The translations under genes were made by a program, and so were the position numbers. DNA of 24,621 bases from NCBI GenBank assembly GCA_045133795.1, contig JBGUUT010000081.1, positions 1 to 24,621 of the forward strand. The letters run 5' to 3'. The notes beneath the pieces are model-generated. The model had not been told where the DNA came from. It made no database searches and was given only the letters and a program-made list of their open reading frames with translations. Positions 16,469 through 24,621 of the stretch are shown here, piece after piece; position 1 is the stretch's first letter; each line of letters begins with the position of its first letter. This DNA is from RGIG8597 sp045133795 (GTDB lineage: Bacteria > Spirochaetota > GWE2-31-10).

Positions 16469-17317
16469 CTATTCTATAGAAGTTAAATGATTCATAAAAT
16501 TGTTAAAATTTTCACTTACAGGCAATGTTCGTATTTCCGAAGAAGAAAAAGCTTTCAATTTTTCAAGACGTTCACTCATAGGAGGATGCGTCTTGTCAAG
16601 TTCCTGCATAATTTCTTCACCGTTTCTGGCTTCTAAACGTTGCAAGTAAGATACATAGTCCGCTATATTTACATTTAGTGCAGTAAGTAAATCTCCGGCA
16701 TATTCATCAGCTTCAAATTCTGTATCAGAATCAAAACCTTCAATAAACAATCGTTCTTCTATCTTATCTGAAATTTGTGCCGCTACTGTCGAAACTGCTT
16801 GACGAGGTCCGGCAATAAAACGTGCTAAAATCTCAAAAAAGTTCATCTTTGTTTCGATTTTAACATTATTTGTAATGTGATATTTATTGATATGTCCAAG
16901 CTCATGAGCAATAACTCCGGCTAATTCTCCCGGAGTTTGCAATGCTTTTAATGCACCTTTTGTAATCAAAATATAACCGCCGGGTAATGAATAAGCATTT
17001 ACTGAATCTGTATCCAAAACTGCAAAAAAGTAATCAAACTCCTGACGTGCACAATACATTGCAATACTTTTCCCAAACTTATTCAAATAAGCAGTAAGAT
17101 TTTCATCACGCAAAACACCGTATTTTCCGGCAAGCTTTGCAAATGCGGCACTACCGATTTCTTTTTCCTTTTCAGCAATTTCCAACGCCTCTTTTTGTTC
17201 TGAAGTCATAACATTATCTTTTGTTGTTACGCACGAACAAATTATAAATGAAGAAATTATTATTAAAAAACATCTTGTCAAAAAATGTTTTCTAATTTCA
17301 AAAGAAAATCTTTTCAT
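16469..17317 (-). CDS. M48-family metalloprotease lipoprotein (BepA/LoiP-like)
   Basis: This is a zinc endopeptidase likely to act in envelope quality control. The long basic leader ends in lipobox ICSC (Cys29), so it is a lipoprotein. The catalytic domain has the family's NAYSLPGGYILITKGAL segment (107-123), then HELGH (138-142) with zinc ligands His138 and His142 and catalytic Glu139. The third ligand is in EFEADEYA (200-207). The family's THPPMSERL segment (243-251) follows, where a His can cap the active site in BepA-type enzymes. At 282 residues it is the short form without BepA's C-terminal TPR domain, closer to LoiP/YcaL. AAGGAG gives a strong start. It lies between the SH3 protein (20 bp upstream) and the UPF0164 barrel (overlapping signals), so a role in barrel assembly or turnover is plausible. 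Confidence 0.94.
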   Translation of the reverse strand: MKRFSFEIRKHFLTRCFLIIISSFIICSCVTTKDNVMTSEQKEALEIAEKEKEIGSAAFAKLAGKYGVLRDENLTAYLNKFGKSIAMYCARQEFDYFFAVLDTDSVNAYSLPGGYILITKGALKALQTPGELAGVIAHELGHINKYHITNNVKIETKMNFFEILARFIAGPRQAVSTVAAQISDKIEERLFIEGFDSDTEFEADEYAGDLLTALNVNIADYVSYLQRLEARNGEEIMQELDKTHPPMSERLEKLKAFSSSEIRTLPVSENFNNFMNHLTSIE

Positions 17318-17337
17318 TTGTTCTCCTTACTTTTTAC

Positions 17338-17817
17338 TTATTTTTCGTAAAAACCTTCAAAATCATCCATAGAGAAATTGAAATTATTCTCAATCCATTT
17401 CAATGATTCAAAATCATAATTACTGAATTTCATATTTTCTCTTTCACGAACATTTTCTGAGCCCAAACCTCGAATTGCCGCAGCTGATGTAGAATAAACA
17501 GATGCTCTTTTTCTTACATCCATATTCACAAAATCATTCATTGATGAATTTCCCATAGTTACGACAGCATTCGGAGCCTTTCCTACAAATGCTTTCTGTA
17601 CATATCCTTCAACTCCATCTTTGTTGATTTTCATCCATCGCCCATTCTCTTCCAGACATTCAACTTTATCACCGTTTTTCAATACGGTAAGTTTAACTGA
17701 AGAAAATTGAGCTTCCGATAAAACAGGACATAATTTTGCAGTAACATATCCCGGAGCTGCAAAAGCAGAAACCACAGTACACAATGCAAGCAATAAACAA
17801 AAAAATTGTTTTTTCAT
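17338..17817 (-). CDS. Secreted SH3-like domain protein
   Basis: This is a small exported protein of 159 residues. The open frame runs up to 17877, but the start at 17817 is clearly right: AGGAGG sits six bases upstream, and the protein then begins with a canonical signal peptide ending SAFA/APGYV. A bacterial SH3-like fold spans about 22-80, with paired strands and the typical closing GVEGYVQKAFVG. Such domains bind peptidoglycan or proteins. The C-terminal half (about 95-159) is a charged, probably helical tail containing an AAAIRGLGS motif. It lies 20 bp upstream of the M48 protease and may target or regulate it; that is inference from context. It has no enzymatic signature. Confidence 0.87.
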   Translation of the reverse strand: MKKQFFCLLLALCTVVSAFAAPGYVTAKLCPVLSEAQFSSVKLTVLKNGDKVECLEENGRWMKINKDGVEGYVQKAFVGKAPNAVVTMGNSSMNDFVNMDVRKRASVYSTSAAAIRGLGSENVRERENMKFSNYDFESLKWIENNFNFSMDDFEGFYEK

Positions 17818-17849
17818 AACAAACCTCCTATGTTTAGAAAAAATATATA

Positions 17850-17877
17850 ATTTTAACATATTTAATACGTAATTCAA
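17850..17877 (-). promoter_or_regulatory. Candidate internal promoter for the SH3/M48 genes
   Basis: On the minus strand TTGAAT (17872-17877) is followed after 16 bp by TAAAAT (17850-17855), with an extended -10 TG. Transcription would begin near 17843, about 25 nt before the ATG at 17817. It falls in the only sizeable gap (78 bp) of the operon, so the downstream genes may be expressed independently of the cyclase. By inspection only. Confidence 0.35.
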
Positions 17878-17895
17878 ACAGTTAATAAAAATATA

Positions 17896-20133
17896 TCATT
17901 TATCGGTCATTGTCCATGTTCCGTCCCAATTTGCCGGCGGCGGATTTTTTGTAAAATAATCACAACGCTCAACAAATACTTCAGCCAACAAGTTCAACAC
18001 CTTAAATGCTCTTGTTCCTTTACGGAATAACTCTTTTGACTTTGCAAAATCTTTTTTAAAATAAAATGAAAGAGCCACTTTAAAAGCCTTTACTTCTTTT
18101 TCCAACAACTCAAGCTCATCTTTACGTTCTGTGTATTCGGCATACTCCGCCAACGGAGTATAAATTTTGATTCCCTGTGCCTTACCTTTTACGGCTACCA
18201 CATCAAGAAATGCACATAAGTAATTCTCTTTTACCTTTTGGTATGTAGATTCCGTAATAAGAACTTTTACCTTATAATATTTTGTAAGTCCTTCTACACG
18301 AGCCCCAAGATTTACATTATCACCAATTAACGTATAATCCAAACGCTTTGCCGAACCGATATTCCCTACAATCATATCTCCGCTGTTTATTCCCACACCG
18401 TTAGCTAATGACGGATATCCTTCTAATGCCAACTCATCATTAAGCTCTTTTAATTTTTCCTGCATAACAATAGCCGCACGAACCGCATTATATGCTTGAT
18501 TATCATCTTCTGTAGGTGCCCCCCAAAACGCCATTATTTCATCACCGACAATTTTATCCAATGTTCCGTTAAAATCAAAAATTACGTCAATCATTTTTTC
18601 CAGATAACGATTGAGAATACTTACAACAATTTCCGGAGAATATTTTTCTGAAAAGGTTGTAAAGCTACGAATATCACTGAATAATACGGTAATATCTTTT
18701 TTCTTACCGACTTCACCTACAAGACTGTCATAATTTTTTAATACTTCATTCATTACCGACGGTGCTAAATATTTCCCCATAGCATTCTGAACTCGCTTCT
18801 TTTCAGCTTCTTCACGAAATGATATAAAAACTAAAGTTCCCAAATACCCTATTATTAATCCCATAAGCGGAATCAGCATAGGCAATAAAATCCCAAAAAA
18901 CTTGAACAGTAATAATTCTACAAGCATTATAAAAATAATAAAAACTGCACCGAAAATAGTTTTAAAATATTTATTCTTACCATAAAGAACCAAAAACGAC
19001 ATCAAAATCATACATAGTGAAATACAAATAAACCATATATATTCCGGTACAACATACAATCGCTGTTTTTTTAGAACATTGCTTATAGTTGAAATGTGAA
19101 TAAAAGGACCGGCAAAACTTTTTCCCATCGGAGTAATCTTATTATCTTTTAATCCGTTAGCTGAGGAACCGATTACTATAATCTTATCTTTAAAAAAACT
19201 AGGCGGATAATCTAATGTATTTACATCTACTCCTTGATTACGCAACTGGACATTTTGATAAATCCCTACAGCCGATAATGTATTTTGACCAAAACGTTCC
19301 AAAGTATCATAAAAATTAATTCTAAAACGTCCATCTTTATCTAAAGGAATTTTTGCCAATACTTCTTTATCTCGCATTAACAATAAATCATAATCTACCA
19401 AAACTAATTTAGTGGGTTTTAATTTCAACATCAAAGCACGCAATGCCAAACCGGGATAATATTCACCTTGATATTTAAGCAAAATATTACAACGTCTGGA
19501 AATTCCATCACCGTCTTCAATATGATTTACAAGATGTATTGTTCCAGCACAATCATTCAGCATTGAATAAGGTAATTGATAATCATTTAATTCCGGAATT
19601 TTTACCTTTGCCTTACTGTCATCTACATCAATACGGAAATTATAATCTACCGATTCCGGTAAAGATTTTGTCTTATAAACAGAACTAACATTTGAAAAAA
19701 TAGCTGCATGACTTAAATTTTCATAAACAGAACTGATTGCGGCGAAATTACAATCTTCATCACTAATATCTTCTTCCAACCGTTTAGAAGAAAGCTCGGT
19801 AAACAAAACATCGAACATAATCGCAGTGGGTTCTCCCTCCATCATATATTCAATCATAGAACCAAAAACACTTCCTCGAGGCCACGGCCAACCACCATAT
19901 AACGAAGACATTACTCCTAATGAATATTCATCCACATCAATAAACACTAAACTTTCATCTACTTCCAAATGTTGGTTTAAGTACTTAAAACGAAAATCTA
20001 AAAACTTATTTTCCATAAGTTCAAAGACTCCGAAAAATTGAACTAAAAACATCATAATGACTATACATAACGAGTAGATTAAAGTAAAAAGCAACGGTTT
20101 CTTACTTTTCCTAGATTTTCTCAAATCGCTCAT
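17896..20133 (-). CDS. CHASE2-domain class III adenylate cyclase
   Basis: This is a membrane sensor that makes cyclic nucleotide. After a basic N-terminus and TM1 (about 14-37), an extracytoplasmic CHASE2 domain spans about 40-350. Three membrane helices follow (about 363-384, 392-411, 415-438), then a cytoplasmic class III cyclase domain (about 475-660). Metal-binding aspartates are Asp487 (FSDIRSFT) and Asp531 (KIVGDEIMAFWG). Lys527 and Asp599 (RLDYT) are the adenine-selecting pair, indicating ATP rather than GTP. Asn608 and Arg612 (NLGAR) supply the transition-state residues. All are present, so the enzyme should be active, as a homodimer. AGGAG six bases before the ATG fixes the start. 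It heads the envelope operon. The CHASE2 ligand is unknown. Confidence 0.95.
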   Translation of the reverse strand: MSDLRKSRKSKKPLLFTLIYSLCIVIMMFLVQFFGVFELMENKFLDFRFKYLNQHLEVDESLVFIDVDEYSLGVMSSLYGGWPWPRGSVFGSMIEYMMEGEPTAIMFDVLFTELSSKRLEEDISDEDCNFAAISSVYENLSHAAIFSNVSSVYKTKSLPESVDYNFRIDVDDSKAKVKIPELNDYQLPYSMLNDCAGTIHLVNHIEDGDGISRRCNILLKYQGEYYPGLALRALMLKLKPTKLVLVDYDLLLMRDKEVLAKIPLDKDGRFRINFYDTLERFGQNTLSAVGIYQNVQLRNQGVDVNTLDYPPSFFKDKIIVIGSSANGLKDNKITPMGKSFAGPFIHISTISNVLKKQRLYVVPEYIWFICISLCMILMSFLVLYGKNKYFKTIFGAVFIIFIMLVELLLFKFFGILLPMLIPLMGLIIGYLGTLVFISFREEAEKKRVQNAMGKYLAPSVMNEVLKNYDSLVGEVGKKKDITVLFSDIRSFTTFSEKYSPEIVVSILNRYLEKMIDVIFDFNGTLDKIVGDEIMAFWGAPTEDDNQAYNAVRAAIVMQEKLKELNDELALEGYPSLANGVGINSGDMIVGNIGSAKRLDYTLIGDNVNLGARVEGLTKYYKVKVLITESTYQKVKENYLCAFLDVVAVKGKAQGIKIYTPLAEYAEYTERKDELELLEKEVKAFKVALSFYFKKDFAKSKELFRKGTRAFKVLNLLAEVFVERCDYFTKNPPPANWDGTWTMTDK

Positions 20134-20214
20134 AAAAAACTCCTAAATCTAAAATGTACATAAGTATTTATCTACTATTTTTTCTAAATGTTTTGAATAC
20201 CTTTAAATAAAAAA

Positions 20215-20244
20215 AACGACTTCCCCATTACTGAAGAAGTCGTT
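20215..20244 (-). terminator. Intrinsic terminator of the pullulanase gene
   Basis: A 9-bp perfect stem (AACGACTTC / GAAGTCGTT, 20215-20223 and 20236-20244) with a 12-nt loop lies about 40 bases after the pullulanase stop on the minus strand and runs into a tract of about eight T residues, then ATTTA. It insulates the downstream cyclase operon. Confidence 0.8.
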
Positions 20245-20282
20245 AAAACTTATTTAGGAGTATATAAATTATTAATATTTAA

Positions 20283-23200
20283 TTACTGTTCAAAAATTGT
20301 AATCGCAGTACCTTGGCAAACTTTTGAAGTATAATCAGAATCACCAGAACTAATTATCCCTTTTGCATTGAATACTTGATTTCCACTACCAGAATAATTG
20401 ATATTATTTCCCGGATTTATTACACATGTCAAAGTTTTTCCGTTGGAATCTTTTACAGTATAGTAGATAACCATTCCATCAGCACTTGTCGTTGCATTTC
20501 CATTCCAAAAACCATCATGTTTTTTCTTAAATTCAATCAAGTCCTTGTGATATTTAAATACATCATTATATTTAGACTTTAGACTCCAATCGATTTTATT
20601 CATCCCCTGTCCAAACATATAACTGTTTTCTTTTGCAGTTCGAGAATCAATCATAAAGTCACTCCATTTATCTCCGGACTTAGTACGTAAGAAATCATCC
20701 CCACCATGAATAAAACCAACACCTTGAGAAAGTGTCACTATTCCATGTCCAAATTTAACTATTCCTTGCTGATAAGCAGAATTTCCTGATGTTATTCCAG
20801 AACGAACGATTTTATCATACAAACAAAGGTTATCGTGAGCTGCAAGATAATTTATTGCTTGATAAGCTCCCTCTGTAAAATAACGAGTCCATACACCTTC
20901 TGTATCACTTCCGATTGAAGTCATAGACCCTTTTAATCCAACCTGAACATTCCAAACTGTTCCATCACCATCTTTCTGTGTCGAATTAAAAATATACCCC
21001 TTAATTCCGTCATCACTTCCACCTTTTAAAGTTTCACGATATTTATGTGCAAAACCTCCAACTTTTGCATAGTCAAGTCCCGGAATTGAACTTGCATAAG
21101 CATAACTTGTATTATTTGTATTATTTGCCTGATAAGGTTCTCCGTACAATAAAAGAGTTCTATCAGAATACTTTTGATTCAAATATTGCCCCCATTCACC
21201 TATTGCACTATTTGAGAAAATTCCCATTAAGTCAAAACGGAAACCATCAAGATTATAAGTTTCAAGCCAATATTCAAGACTGTCTCGAACCATTCGACTT
21301 ACCATAGAGTTAGTTACATCAACACTGTTTCCACATCCGGATAAATCTTTTGTTGTATAATATTTACCGGAAATATTTTTAAACATTTCACCATCAAAAG
21401 TATGATTGTAAACAACATCCATGATTACGCGAATTCCGTTTTGATGAAGAATATCAACCATATCTTTAACTTCACGAATTCGATTTTCATAATCACTAGG
21501 AGTTAAAGAATATCTTTCTTCAGGAACATTGTAGTTTACCGGGTCATATCCCCAGTTATAATATTCTCCAATTGTCTCATTATATTTTGTTGCAAAATCA
21601 TAGAACGGCAAAATTTGAACATGAGTTACACCGAGTTCTTTTAAATGGTCGATACCTGTCGATACGCTGCCGTATTTTGTTCCGGTTTCTACCATTCCCG
21701 CAAATTTTCCGGCTTTTGAAGCAGGTCCTCCCCAACTGGAATGAGAAGTAAAGTCCCCTACATGAATTTCATAAACTACAGATTTTGCACGATTTTCAAG
21801 AGCTGGTCTACTAGCCCAACTTCCGCTAGTTGGTGAAATCCTTTCAACATCAACAACTATATTTATAGAAGAACCTGCATAACTTGTCACAGTACAATTT
21901 GATTCTGAATAACTTTGCTTTATAATATTAGTTTTTGCATCATTATTTTCATATTTAATCATCACACCATAAGGGTCACGTACTGCTTTTCCGTTAATTT
22001 TGAATTGGTATTCAGCCAAGTGTAAATCACCGCTTACAGATACACCATAAATATTAGCAGTATCCGGATAATCTCCGTCTACTTTAAAACCTGCCGTACA
22101 AGTATATTCTTTCGCTGTTCCACCTTTAGGAGTTACAGTTACCGTAACATTACTTGAATCCGGCGACCAAATACTAAACGATGTTGAAGCACTTGTATAA
22201 TATGCCCCCAATCGTGTCGGAGTTGTAGGTTTAGGTGATTTTGTATATGTAGCACTTGCAGTAGCTTCCATACTTCCGTCAGTTCCCCAAACTTTTACTG
22301 TTACGGATTGTCCGATAGAAAGGCCTTCACCTACAGAAATCGTTTCGCCGTCAGTATAAACTGTTCCGCTTGTTTTTGGGTCACTTCCGTCAATTGTATA
22401 TTTTGCTGTTGTACAATTTGCAGCTGTCAATTTTACAGCTTGTTTTGCACCGCTGAACTGAACATTTCCGCTTGGATTTAAACCTACAGTAGGATCTGTA
22501 CTGAACGGATTTGTTGTTTCAAATTGTTTTGATTTAAAATTAAACCACGCTTCATTTACGCCTGTAGGAAGAACAACTCCATCCACATGGTCTGCCGGAT
22601 AGCGATTTGATGAGCTTGTACTTTCTGTAAAAATACATAAAGTATCTCCGCCTTTTACCCATGAATCTGTCAAATCTATATAGTAAGAATTTCCATCAGC
22701 AGATTTAGCCATTTTTTTCCCTGGCCAAGCAGCCCCCTCATTTACTTCATCAGAAGAATAATAATACAAATTATACGCTGACCAACTTGCTCCGTAGAAA
22801 TGCACACGATATCCGCTGATTACTTCTTTTACAGTAAGTGAAATTGTTGTTTCTTTATCTTCAAAAGTTATTACAATCGAAACTTTTCCGGCAGAAACTC
22901 CGGTAATTGTAGTTCCGCTTAATGTTGCCGCAGCTCCCTTTAATACAAGTTTAGCTTCTGATGTTACATCTTTAGTACTTCCGTCAGAATAAACAGCATT
23001 TACAGTTACATCTGCAGTTTTACCCACATCCAAAGAAGTCACAGATGAATTTGCTGTTATTCCGGAGAGTGTTACCGCACTGATTTTTACGTCCAGCTCT
23101 TTTATACAACTTACAGTTTTTCCATCAGTATATTCAACGCTCACCACTACTTTACCGTTAGTTTTTGCTGTCAAAACACCGCCGGAAACAGTAGCAATAT

Positions 23201-24530
23201 TTTCATTTGAAAGTGTAATCTCTGATGAAGACGTTACATCTTTCGTTGAACCATCAGAATATTTCGCCGTAACTTTCAATGTATAAGTATTTTCTGTTCC
23301 AGACACATCTAACATTATCAAATCAAGAACTTTATCACTTGTTACCGTAACAGCAATTTGAGTTGTTTTTGACACACCGCCGACAGAATAAGTTGCCGTA
23401 ATCATTGCCGTACCGACAGCTTTTGCTTCAAACATCCCGCCGGAAACACTCACTATGTTATTATCAGAACTGGAAAAAGAAGCGTCTTCCGCAATATTTA
23501 TCTTTGTTCCGTCTGTAAATTCTGCCATAAGAACAACATCTTCAACACTTTTCAATGCCATTGTTTTTGTATCATTATCAAATGATATCGATGAAAGAGT
23601 TTTCACCATAACATCACAAGTTTCAGTCAATGTAATATCATTTTCAGTATAAGAAACATTAATTTCCGCACTACCGCCTGATACCGCAGTAACAAGTCCA
23701 TTTCCGTCTACAGAAACAATATTTACATTACTACTTGTAAATTGAGCTTTTGTAGTAACATCTAACTTTATACTTCCTTCTTTACCTTCATATTCATAAC
23801 AAGCACTTACATTTAATGACGCAGTTTCTCCGATTGCCAAAACTACACTTTTTTTAGACAATTCTATTGACTTCAAAATTTTAGTCGGAATCGGTTCATC
23901 TTTATCTAATACTTCAAAGTTTATAGAATCTTCTTTTGTTACACCTTCACAAGTATAAGTAACTTTTATAGTAGCAATTCCTTTTTTTACACCGGTAACT
24001 TCTCCGATGTTACTTACAGTTAAAATACTGCTGTCATCTGTCGTATAAAAAGCAGAAGTAGTAACATCTCGGTCGTTGCCGTCTGAAAACAATGCTTTTA
24101 TCGTAAGTTTGACCAATCCTTTTTCATAAACATATGATTCCGGAGTTAAAATCGAAATTGATTCCAATACGGCAACTTCTTCAAAAGGCAACACAACACC
24201 TGTCGTTGAAGAACAAACTTTTCCGATACGATTTCCTATTACTTTACCAGAAGAATTCTTTGCTATAATATCAACTTTTACACTACCTTCTTTTAAAGTC
24301 GTAAAAGTTACACAAGAATCCCCTGTTGACTTCAAATCTTCTTCTTTGCCGTCAACATAAAATATATATTCAAAAGTACATTCGGGAAAATCTACTGCGT
24401 TTGTAATATTAACAGTATAAGAATATTTTTTTTGAGGTTCCGGTTGCGGTTGTGATTCCTCCGGCATACAACACCCCAATAATACAAACAAGATTGTCAA
24501 AACTAAATAAAAATAACTTGCTTTTTTCAT
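20283..24530 (-). CDS. pulA: Multidomain pullulanase lipoprotein (GH13, type I), with Ig-like repeats
   Basis: This surface enzyme would cleave alpha-1,6 branches of pullulan, starch or glycogen. A signal peptide with lipobox LLGC (Cys20) and a Pro/Glu/Gln-rich linker anchor it. Five Big_2-like repeats follow (about 121-568, with YSDGSTKDVTS repeated at 424 and 514). Then come a starch-binding CBM26-like module (about 574-671), a chitobiase-C-like repeat (about 686-764) and a CBM48/isoamylase-N domain (about 771-870). The GH13 barrel (about 912-1350) has the pullulanase signature YNWGYDP (991-997) and DVVYNHT (1038-1044). Nucleophile Asp1100 is in GFRFDL, acid/base Glu1131 in LLYGEPY, and the stabiliser Asp1233 in AAHDN. 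A C-terminal beta domain ends the protein. Start: AAGGAG about 12 bases upstream. At 1415 residues it is long for the family because of the Ig-like stalk. It is complete and monocistronic. Confidence 0.95.
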   Translation of the reverse strand: MKKASYFYLVLTILFVLLGCCMPEESQPQPEPQKKYSYTVNITNAVDFPECTFEYIFYVDGKEEDLKSTGDSCVTFTTLKEGSVKVDIIAKNSSGKVIGNRIGKVCSSTTGVVLPFEEVAVLESISILTPESYVYEKGLVKLTIKALFSDGNDRDVTTSAFYTTDDSSILTVSNIGEVTGVKKGIATIKVTYTCEGVTKEDSINFEVLDKDEPIPTKILKSIELSKKSVVLAIGETASLNVSACYEYEGKEGSIKLDVTTKAQFTSSNVNIVSVDGNGLVTAVSGGSAEINVSYTENDITLTETCDVMVKTLSSISFDNDTKTMALKSVEDVVLMAEFTDGTKINIAEDASFSSSDNNIVSVSGGMFEAKAVGTAMITATYSVGGVSKTTQIAVTVTSDKVLDLIMLDVSGTENTYTLKVTAKYSDGSTKDVTSSSEITLSNENIATVSGGVLTAKTNGKVVVSVEYTDGKTVSCIKELDVKISAVTLSGITANSSVTSLDVGKTADVTVNAVYSDGSTKDVTSEAKLVLKGAAATLSGTTITGVSAGKVSIVITFEDKETTISLTVKEVISGYRVHFYGASWSAYNLYYYSSDEVNEGAAWPGKKMAKSADGNSYYIDLTDSWVKGGDTLCIFTESTSSSNRYPADHVDGVVLPTGVNEAWFNFKSKQFETTNPFSTDPTVGLNPSGNVQFSGAKQAVKLTAANCTTAKYTIDGSDPKTSGTVYTDGETISVGEGLSIGQSVTVKVWGTDGSMEATASATYTKSPKPTTPTRLGAYYTSASTSFSIWSPDSSNVTVTVTPKGGTAKEYTCTAGFKVDGDYPDTANIYGVSVSGDLHLAEYQFKINGKAVRDPYGVMIKYENNDAKTNIIKQSYSESNCTVTSYAGSSINIVVDVERISPTSGSWASRPALENRAKSVVYEIHVGDFTSHSSWGGPASKAGKFAGMVETGTKYGSVSTGIDHLKELGVTHVQILPFYDFATKYNETIGEYYNWGYDPVNYNVPEERYSLTPSDYENRIREVKDMVDILHQNGIRVIMDVVYNHTFDGEMFKNISGKYYTTKDLSGCGNSVDVTNSMVSRMVRDSLEYWLETYNLDGFRFDLMGIFSNSAIGEWGQYLNQKYSDRTLLLYGEPYQANNTNNTSYAYASSIPGLDYAKVGGFAHKYRETLKGGSDDGIKGYIFNSTQKDGDGTVWNVQVGLKGSMTSIGSDTEGVWTRYFTEGAYQAINYLAAHDNLCLYDKIVRSGITSGNSAYQQGIVKFGHGIVTLSQGVGFIHGGDDFLRTKSGDKWSDFMIDSRTAKENSYMFGQGMNKIDWSLKSKYNDVFKYHKDLIEFKKKHDGFWNGNATTSADGMVIYYTVKDSNGKTLTCVINPGNNINYSGSGNQVFNAKGIISSGDSDYTSKVCQGTAITIFEQ
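22827..24170 (-). repeat. Five Big_2-like (bacterial Ig-like) repeats in the pullulanase stalk
   Basis: The encoded residues 121-568 fall into five units of 80-95 residues. Each has a YSDG-type turn, a DVTS/DVTT-type strand start and a G-x-v/i-T-x-x-x-x-G-x-a/v motif near its end. The fourth and fifth units share an identical 11-residue stretch, so they are the most recent duplication. Confidence 0.75.
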
Positions 24531-24621
24531 TGTAAATATTTTCTCCTTAATTTTTTCATTTCAAAAACTTTAAGCAAAAAATAAGCCAATACAACAAATT
24601 ATAATTAAGAAACGATAAACA

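Noticed and set aside
17818..17877. N-terminal extension of the SH3-like protein
   Set aside because: AGGAGG directly before the internal ATG and a textbook signal peptide there rule out the longer form.

Overview
The window reads as a low-GC (roughly one third GC) diderm, anaerobic, motile bacterium, most likely a spirochaete of the genus Treponema. The clues are a UPF0164/FadL-like outer-membrane protein (a family best known from treponemes), an LptD-like outer-membrane protein, many lipoproteins, a CHASE2 adenylate cyclase, a chemoreceptor, and the [FeFe]-hydrogenase maturase HydF. A secreted pullulanase suggests a saccharolytic, gut- or rumen-type species. The species assignment is inference. 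Nothing here looks like a phage, IS element, CRISPR array, rRNA or tRNA. The window is densely coded, with no gene-free stretch over about 210 bp.

Layout. 1-1242 (minus): a glycine-repeat surface lipoprotein, divergent from a giant LptD-like protein (1452-6029, plus). These two are separated by about 210 bp holding a good promoter candidate. Strong hairpins separate the LptD gene from the convergent block on its right. That block, all on the minus strand, runs from a polysaccharide flippase (11808-10348), through two tandem hairpins, to an orphan family-5 solute-binding lipoprotein (10164-8368) and a dCache chemoreceptor (8276-6171). hydF (11969-13171, plus) is divergent from the flippase and convergent with the next operon.

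20133-13236 (minus) is a six-gene, tightly packed, probably co-transcribed envelope operon: CHASE2 adenylate cyclase, SH3-like periplasmic protein, M48 metalloprotease lipoprotein, UPF0164 outer-membrane protein, unknown lipoprotein, and mnmA. It ends in a hairpin terminator that belongs to a dispersed repeat family. 24530-20283 (minus) is a monocistronic 1415-residue pullulanase lipoprotein with five Ig-like repeats and accessory starch-binding modules, followed by a canonical terminator.

How the parts may work together. Most genes serve the cell envelope: an outer-membrane assembly factor, an envelope protease with its SH3 and barrel neighbours, a glycan flippase, and surface lipoproteins. 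Two modules sense the environment: a binding protein beside an MCP, and a membrane cyclase. The most notable non-coding signal is a family of about 39-bp palindromes (copies at 10236-10274 and 13180-13218, and a half copy at about 85-107) placed just past gene ends. Three start sites were moved inward from the longest open frame on the basis of Shine-Dalgarno and signal-peptide evidence.
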